19,501 bases of DNA from Coriobacteriia bacterium (GTDB lineage: Bacteria > Actinomycetota > Coriobacteriia > Coriobacteriales > QAMH01): assembly GCA_900758075.1 (NCBI GenBank), contig CAAEQF010000074.1, forward strand, positions 1 to 19,501, read 5' to 3'. The notes under the pieces were generated by a model. That model saw only the letters and a program-made list of their open reading frames with translations. It was not told the origin of the DNA and made no database searches. Numbering within the stretch: position 1 is the first letter of the stretch; the number at the start of each line of letters is the position of its first letter. Both the position numbers and the translations under genes were made by a program. Below are positions 14,871-19,501 of the stretch, in pieces.

Positions 14871-16961
14871 CTACTTCAGCAGCGGGGTCAGCTCTCCGTG
14901 AGCGAGGACGGTCACCTTGTGGGTCGCGCGCGAAAGCGCCGTGTAGAGACGACGACGCGCGAGCGGCGTATCCGGATAGGACTTGCCCGTCGCATCGGGC
15001 ACGACCACGTGGTCGAACTCCAGGCCCTTGGCAAGCGGCAAATCGAGCAGAATCACGCCCGTCGCCGGAAGCTCCTCATCCGAATGCAGCACCTTGACCC
15101 GCTCGTCGAGGTGGCTCGACAACCACTTCATGGCCTCCCAGCTGTTGACGACGATAGCCGTGAGCCCGTCTGCCTCCAGCGCCTCGTCGACGACGGCGCG
15201 CACCGCCTGCAGGTACTCGCCCGTCCCCGCAAACGCCTCGATGCGCGGCTGGATGCCCGGCCGGTGCACCGAGGAGGTCTTGATGCGCTCGTCTTCTTCG
15301 AGCAGGCCCGTGAACAGCGCGGTGATTTCCGGCGACGAGCGGTAGCTCGTCATGAGGCGGCACTCGTCCACCTTGCCACGCAGCTCCGCGAACACGCGCC
15401 TGACATCGTCGAACGTGGCCGTGCCCTCGTTGATTGCCTGATGCTGGTCGCCCAACAGCAAGAAATGCGCGTTGGGGAAATAGCGCGCCAGCACCATGAG
15501 CTGCGCCACGGTGTAGTCCTGCACCTCGTCGAGCATGACGTAGCGTGCGTCGCGCTCACACTCGCCCGTGAGCAGCATCTTCAGGTAAATCCACTCGGTC
15601 GAGGCAAGCGTCTCCTTGCCGAGCAGCCTCATGCCGATGCGGTCGATGCGCACCCAGCTCGACGCGTCGATGTCCTCGTGCGCACCTGCATACATATAGT
15701 CGACGTAGGTTTTCGCGCAGTCGGCGATCTCTTCGTCGGTCTGCGGGTCCACGTACGAGCCGAAGATTTGAATCTTGGAGTCCACGTCGAGGTCGAGCAT
15801 GTTCCCCTGCACGCGCGCATCTTTGACGAGCTGCCCCAGGCGGCTGTCGAGCCGGTCATGCAGCTCCTCGTTGACGACGGCGAACAGGTGCGGGCTGGGC
15901 GGGATGTGGCTGTACTTGCGCAGCAGCGCCTGGAACTGCTGGGCGCGCAGCAGCACGACATCGCCGCGGCGGATATCGCGAAAGTCGTGTACGTCGAGCG
16001 CAAGCGTCTCCATCCCGCGCTCGAGCGTGCGCAGGTTTTCCTCGGGCGCGTCGAGCCCGAGCCCACGGTCGGCCAGCCCCAAGCGCTCGATGAACCCCTT
16101 CCACGTGAAGATCTGCGGGTTGCGCTCTCCCATGTCGGGGAGGACATGGTCGATGTACTTCTCGAACACGGGGTTGGGCGTGAACAGGTAGACCTGGTCG
16201 GGACGCAGATTCTCGCGCTCCTGGTAGAACAGGTAGGCGATGCGCTGCAGGAGCACCGAGGTCTTGCCGGAGCCGGCGATGCCGTTGACGACGAGCGCGG
16301 GCACGTCTGCATGGCGCACGACCTCGTTTTGCTCTTTTTGGATAGTCGCCGTGATGGCCGTGAGCTTTTCGGAATGGCGCTTGGACAGCGACTGCAAAAG
16401 CAGCGGGTCCTCGATGGCGATGGTCGTGTCGAAGTAGGCGTTGAGCTTGTCGCGGGTGAGGTCGAACTGCCGGCGCAGCTCGAGGTCGACCTCGATGGTC
16501 TTGCCGTTGGCAACATAGGAGGTGGGGCCGTTGGACTGGTTGTAGTAGGTCTCGGCGACGGGGCTGCGCCAGTCCACGATGAAGTGTCGCTGCGACTCGT
16601 CTGTGGCGCCCGCCGTGCCCAGGTAGACGTCGCGCACGCGTCCAGACTTGAACTTGAGGCGCACCTTGGCAAAGTACGGCTGCTTGAGCAGCAGCTCCAC
16701 GTGCCGCAGCTCCTCGACGAATATGGAATCGGTGCGGTTGTACACGTCGACGAGCCGGTTCATGGACTCGAGCTCTGCCATGGTCTCGGTATGGACGTCG
16801 CTCGACTTGTCGAGCACGAGCTCGTCGCGCATGTCGCTTAGGTCCTTTGCCGCCTCTTCGCGGTTGCGATCGAGGCGCGAAGACAGCCGCTCGCGCGCCG
16901 CCAGAAGCTTGGCGTACGCCTCGGACAGGTGCTCTTGCTCTTCTTGGAATACCGGATCCAT
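14871..16961 (-). CDS. HelD-like superfamily 1 helicase/ATPase, 696 aa
   Basis: An SF1 (UvrD/Rep-type) ATPase of the HelD group, whose studied members bind RNA polymerase and free it from stalled complexes. The N terminus (about 5-95) is helical and charged, suggesting a coiled coil. It is followed by the HelD-type segment YFAKVRLKFKSG with VYLGTAG and FIVDWRSPVAETYYNQ at 96-143. The ATPase core has Walker A GIAGSGKT (227-234) followed by SVLLQRIAYL, motif II LDEVQD (477-482), motif III GDQHQAI (504-510), TSYRSSPEI (538-546), AKGLEFDHVVV (644-654) and RLYTALSRATH (671-681). ATG 16961 has GAGGGG 4 nt upstream; the frame extends further up but that part looks non-coding. The region 16962-17187 holds no gene. 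A DNA-repair helicase role is the alternative. Confidence 0.88.
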   Translation of the reverse strand: MDPVFQEEQEHLSEAYAKLLAARERLSSRLDRNREEAAKDLSDMRDELVLDKSSDVHTETMAELESMNRLVDVYNRTDSIFVEELRHVELLLKQPYFAKVRLKFKSGRVRDVYLGTAGATDESQRHFIVDWRSPVAETYYNQSNGPTSYVANGKTIEVDLELRRQFDLTRDKLNAYFDTTIAIEDPLLLQSLSKRHSEKLTAITATIQKEQNEVVRHADVPALVVNGIAGSGKTSVLLQRIAYLFYQERENLRPDQVYLFTPNPVFEKYIDHVLPDMGERNPQIFTWKGFIERLGLADRGLGLDAPEENLRTLERGMETLALDVHDFRDIRRGDVVLLRAQQFQALLRKYSHIPPSPHLFAVVNEELHDRLDSRLGQLVKDARVQGNMLDLDVDSKIQIFGSYVDPQTDEEIADCAKTYVDYMYAGAHEDIDASSWVRIDRIGMRLLGKETLASTEWIYLKMLLTGECERDARYVMLDEVQDYTVAQLMVLARYFPNAHFLLLGDQHQAINEGTATFDDVRRVFAELRGKVDECRLMTSYRSSPEITALFTGLLEEDERIKTSSVHRPGIQPRIEAFAGTGEYLQAVRAVVDEALEADGLTAIVVNSWEAMKWLSSHLDERVKVLHSDEELPATGVILLDLPLAKGLEFDHVVVPDATGKSYPDTPLARRRLYTALSRATHKVTVLAHGELTPLLK

Positions 16962-17187
16962 ACGTCCCCTCACAGGAATTGCCCAATCGAAACCACGTGC
17001 GCCAACTCGTTCCGTAACCCGGAGCCGTTCGCCCACGGCAGACAAGATAGCGCATCGCGCAGTATGCGGCACGGCTGAGACACCGTTATGACTGGATATG
17101 CTCCCGGATGGCTCGCAGCTCCGGGCATGCACGCCTCGTGCGGGCAAGCGCGCGGCCGCATCGTCGCAGCGCCGCCCCGAACGAGGC

Positions 17188-17553
17188 CTACTTGTCGTCC
17201 ATATACGCGCACAGACGCTGCACGGTGTCTGTCGAGAGGGCATGCTCGATGCCGTGCGCCTCTTCGTTCGCGCGCTCTTCGGGCACCTCGAGCTGCTCGA
17301 TCAAGAAGCGCCTGATGGCGCTGTAGCGCTGGTGCAGCCGCTCGCCCTTTTTGCGCCCCTGCTCGGTGAGCACGACGGGGCTGTAGGGCAGGCGCGTGAC
17401 CATGCCCTCTTCTTCCAGGCGCGACAGCGCCTTGTTGACGCTCGGCTTGCTCACGTTCAAGATCTTCGCAACGTCGACGGAGCGGACTGCCCCACGCTCG
17501 ACATCGAGCTCGTAGATGGTTCTTAGGTAGTCTTCTTCGCTGCTCGTGGCCAA
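17188..17553 (-). CDS. DtxR/MntR-family metal-dependent regulator with variant ligand residues, 121 aa
   Basis: A winged-helix repressor. The N-terminal domain (EEDYLRTIYEL, then SVDVAKILNVSKPSVNKALSRLEEEGMV) and the dimerisation domain (EEAHGIEHALS) match DtxR/MntR; there is no SH3-like third domain, as in MntR. Compared with MntR, D8, E103 and H104 are kept, but the positions of E11, H77 and E99 hold R11, Y77 and H100, so metal choice may differ. The start is TTG at 17553, with GGGGAG 6 nt upstream, and this gives the exact family N terminus. The gene is divergent from a Ski2-like helicase; no metal transporter is in view, so its targets lie elsewhere. Confidence 0.9.
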   Translation of the reverse strand: MATSSEEDYLRTIYELDVERGAVRSVDVAKILNVSKPSVNKALSRLEEEGMVTRLPYSPVVLTEQGRKKGERLHQRYSAIRRFLIEQLEVPEERANEEAHGIEHALSTDTVQRLCAYMDDK

Positions 17554-17655
17554 GATGCTCCCCTTCCCCTCGAGCCTCGTCGCCAGCCTTTGCCAATTGA
17601 GGAAAGTTTAGCGCACGAACTGACCGGGCTGGGCAGCTTTTTCGAGAAAGGACGC

Positions 17656-17661
17656 TATCAT
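17656..17661 (+). promoter_or_regulatory. -10 box placing transcription start at the helicase ATG
   Basis: TATCAT (5 of 6 consensus) ends 6 nt before the helicase ATG at 17668, the spacing expected for a leaderless transcript. No Shine-Dalgarno lies at normal distance; the nearest, AAAGG, is about 16 nt away. No convincing -35 is seen. Confidence 0.4.
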
Positions 17662-17667
17662 AGCCAC

Positions 17668-19501
17668 ATGAACGAGACTGAACATACCACGCTGGGGGAC
17701 CTGATCCCCTGGCCCGAAGACCCCGATGCCTGGCCCGACATCGAACCCGAAGAAGCGCTCGAGCTGTTCTACGACTGGACCGTGGGGCAGGACATCGAGC
17801 TGTGGCCCCATCAAGAAGACGCGCTCATGGACATGGCCGCCGGCGACCACGTCATCTTGGGCACCCCCACCGGCTCGGGCAAATCGCTCGTCGCCGTGGG
17901 CATGTGCTTTCTCGCCATATGCACGAACCGCCGTGCCTATTACACCGCGCCCATCAAGGCCCTGGTGAGCGAGAAGTTCTTCTACCTGGTCGAGCTGTTC
18001 GGGCGCGAGAACGTCGGCATGATCACCGGCGACTCCACCATCAACACCTCCGCCCCCATCATCTGCTGCACGGCAGAGATTCTGGCAAACGACGCGCTGC
18101 GCCTGGGAGAGGATGCCGACATCGGCTGCGTCGCCATGGACGAGTTCCACTACTTTGGCGATTCGCAGCGCGGCTGGGCATGGCAGGTGCCGCTGCTCAC
18201 GCTGCCACACGCGCAGTTCCTGCTGATGAGCGCGACGCTGGGCGACATGAGCGACGTCGCGGCATCGCTTAGGGCGCACACCGATTCCGACGTGGACCTG
18301 GTGCTCGATGCGCCGCGCCCCGTGCCGCTCGAGTACGAGTTCGTGGAGACGCCGCTCGAGGCTACCGTCGAGCTCGCGCTGCGCGCGGACGAGGCGCCGC
18401 TGTACCTCGTGCACTTCGCGCAGGACGCGGCGTTCAAGAGCGCGCAGTCGCTCGCCAGCTACGGCGTTTCCACCAAAGAGCAGCGCACGGCCATCCGCGA
18501 GGCAATCGCGGGCACGCGTTTCACGACGGCGTTTGGCAAGGCGCTGCGCCGCCTGCTGCTCAACGGTGTGGGCGTGCACCACGCGGGCATGCTCCCCCGC
18601 TACCGCTTGCTCGTCGAAAAGCTCGCCCAGCAGGGCCTGCTGCCGGTCATCTGCGGCACCGACACGCTCGGCGTGGGCATCAACGTGCCCATCCACACCG
18701 TCGTGCTCACCGCGCTGGCCAAGTTCGACGGCAACCGCATGCGCCGCCTGAACGCGCGCGAGTTCCACCAGATCGCGGGACGCGCGGGCAGGTCGGGCTT
18801 CGACACCGAGGGCAAGGTGCTCGTCGAGGCGACCGAGCACGACATCGAGAAGGCGCGGGCGCTCACCAGGGCAGGCGGCGACCCGAAGAAGGCCAAGAAG
18901 GTCAAGCAGAAACCGCTGTCCAAAGGCTACGTGGGCTGGAACAAGCAGCACTTCGAGCATCTGGTGGAGGCGCAGCCCGAAAAGCTCGTGCCGCACCTGC
19001 AGATCACGCACTCGATGGTGCTGGGCGAGGTCGAGCAGGGCGGCGACGCCTGGCAGCGCACCTACCAGCTCATCAAGGACTCCATGCAGAACGACGAGCA
19101 GAAGGCAAGGCTCGAGAAGCGCGCCGACGAGGTCTTCGCGACGCTTCTGAGCGCCGACGTGGTGGAGAAGACCCAAGGCGAAGACGGAGGCGACGAATAT
19201 CGCCTGACCGTCGAGCTGCCCGACGACTTCGCGCTCGACCAGCCGCTGTCGCCGTTCATGCTCGCCGCGCTCGAGCTGCTCGACCCCGAGAGCGAGACCT
19301 ACGCGCTCGACGTGGTATCGCTTGCCGAGGCGACGCTCGAGGACCCCTGGCAGGTGCTGCGCGCGCAGGAGCGCGCGTGCCGCGACGCCGCCATGGCCTC
19401 GATGAAGGCGGATGGCATCGACTACGACGAGCGCATCGAGCGCCTGCAGGAGGTGACCTACCCCAAACCGCTCGAGGACCTGCTGTGGCCGGCGTTCCAC
19501 A
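17668..19501 (+). CDS. Ski2-like DEAD/DEAH RNA helicase (partial at the right edge)
   Basis: The frame from ATG 17668 is open for 611 codons to the end of the window. A Q-motif-like WPHQEDAL at 46-53 precedes Walker A GTPTGSGKS (65-73), TAPIKALVSEKFF (93-105), GDS (121-123), CCTAEIL (133-139), the DEFH box (158-161) and SAT (188-190). The second RecA domain has VHHAGMLPRYR, GTDTLGVGINVP and FHQIAGRAGRSG. This set matches actinobacterial Ski2-like helicases that carry a C-terminal DUF3516 region, which begins in the part seen here and is cut off. It probably remodels or unwinds RNA using ATP; its cellular role is not established. A long minus-strand frame covering the same region is only its GC-driven shadow. 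Confidence 0.93.
   Translation, partial: MNETEHTTLGDLIPWPEDPDAWPDIEPEEALELFYDWTVGQDIELWPHQEDALMDMAAGDHVILGTPTGSGKSLVAVGMCFLAICTNRRAYYTAPIKALVSEKFFYLVELFGRENVGMITGDSTINTSAPIICCTAEILANDALRLGEDADIGCVAMDEFHYFGDSQRGWAWQVPLLTLPHAQFLLMSATLGDMSDVAASLRAHTDSDVDLVLDAPRPVPLEYEFVETPLEATVELALRADEAPLYLVHFAQDAAFKSAQSLASYGVSTKEQRTAIREAIAGTRFTTAFGKALRRLLLNGVGVHHAGMLPRYRLLVEKLAQQGLLPVICGTDTLGVGINVPIHTVVLTALAKFDGNRMRRLNAREFHQIAGRAGRSGFDTEGKVLVEATEHDIEKARALTRAGGDPKKAKKVKQKPLSKGYVGWNKQHFEHLVEAQPEKLVPHLQITHSMVLGEVEQGGDAWQRTYQLIKDSMQNDEQKARLEKRADEVFATLLSADVVEKTQGEDGGDEYRLTVELPDDFALDQPLSPFMLAALELLDPESETYALDVVSLAEATLEDPWQVLRAQERACRDAAMASMKADGIDYDERIERLQEVTYPKPLEDLLWPAFH

Noticed and set aside
14213..15097. A 294-codon plus-strand frame across tetR, the repeats and the helicase 3' end
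   Set aside because: It is out of frame with the recognised TetR protein, crosses the palindromic repeats and is arginine-rich as shadow frames are.
17608..19500. A 630-codon minus-strand open frame opposite the Ski2-like helicase
   Set aside because: It mirrors the codon positions of a protein with clear helicase motifs and is rich in Arg, Leu, Val and His, typical of antisense frames in GC-rich DNA.

Overview
The window is a high-GC, densely coded bacterial segment with short intergenic gaps, actinobacterial-style proteins (a Ski2-like helicase of the type usually followed by DUF3516, a SEC-C/MetAP fusion, a HelD-like helicase) and anaerobe-type genes (radical SAM/SPASM protein, opine dehydrogenase). 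I infer a member of the Coriobacteriia (Eggerthella/Slackia-like), moderately sure at class level only. No rRNA, tRNA, CRISPR array, phage or IS gene was recognised.

Layout. 1-2093 (minus): a CitMHS_2-type ion antiporter, an intrinsic terminator, a universal stress protein whose ribosome-binding site abuts that terminator, and the start of an unknown gene running off the left edge. 2222-2791 (minus): a RelB/DinJ antitoxin with no visible toxin partner and a 37-codon gene followed by its own hairpin. 2910-4527: methionine aminopeptidase (minus) divergent from a HIT hydrolase (plus). 4631-7284 (minus): a methionine ABC importer operon metQ-metN-metI, preceded by a 47-codon leader ORF with a near-ideal Shine-Dalgarno; MetN lacks the usual C-terminal NIL domain. 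7285-9705: a long regulatory spacer, then a plus-strand operon of an opine dehydrogenase and an Asp/Glu-racemase-family enzyme. 9702-13871 (minus): Nudix hydrolase, a TGS-less threonyl-tRNA synthetase starting at TTG, and a radical SAM/SPASM enzyme. 13872-14732: AT-rich spacer with palindromes, then a divergent TetR regulator. 14733-16961: two 40-bp-spaced repeats between convergent genes, then a HelD-like helicase (minus). 17188-19501: a small DtxR/MntR-type regulator (minus, TTG start) and a divergent, possibly leaderless Ski2-like RNA helicase running off the right edge.

How it fits together. Methionine is a theme (MetAP, MetQNI), and the divergent opine dehydrogenase/racemase pair may handle an imino-amino acid or D-amino acid; that link is inference. 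The best places for something undescribed are the metQ leader ORF, the dehydrogenase/racemase operon, the TetR/radical SAM spacer, the 37-codon gene and the palindromic repeat pair.
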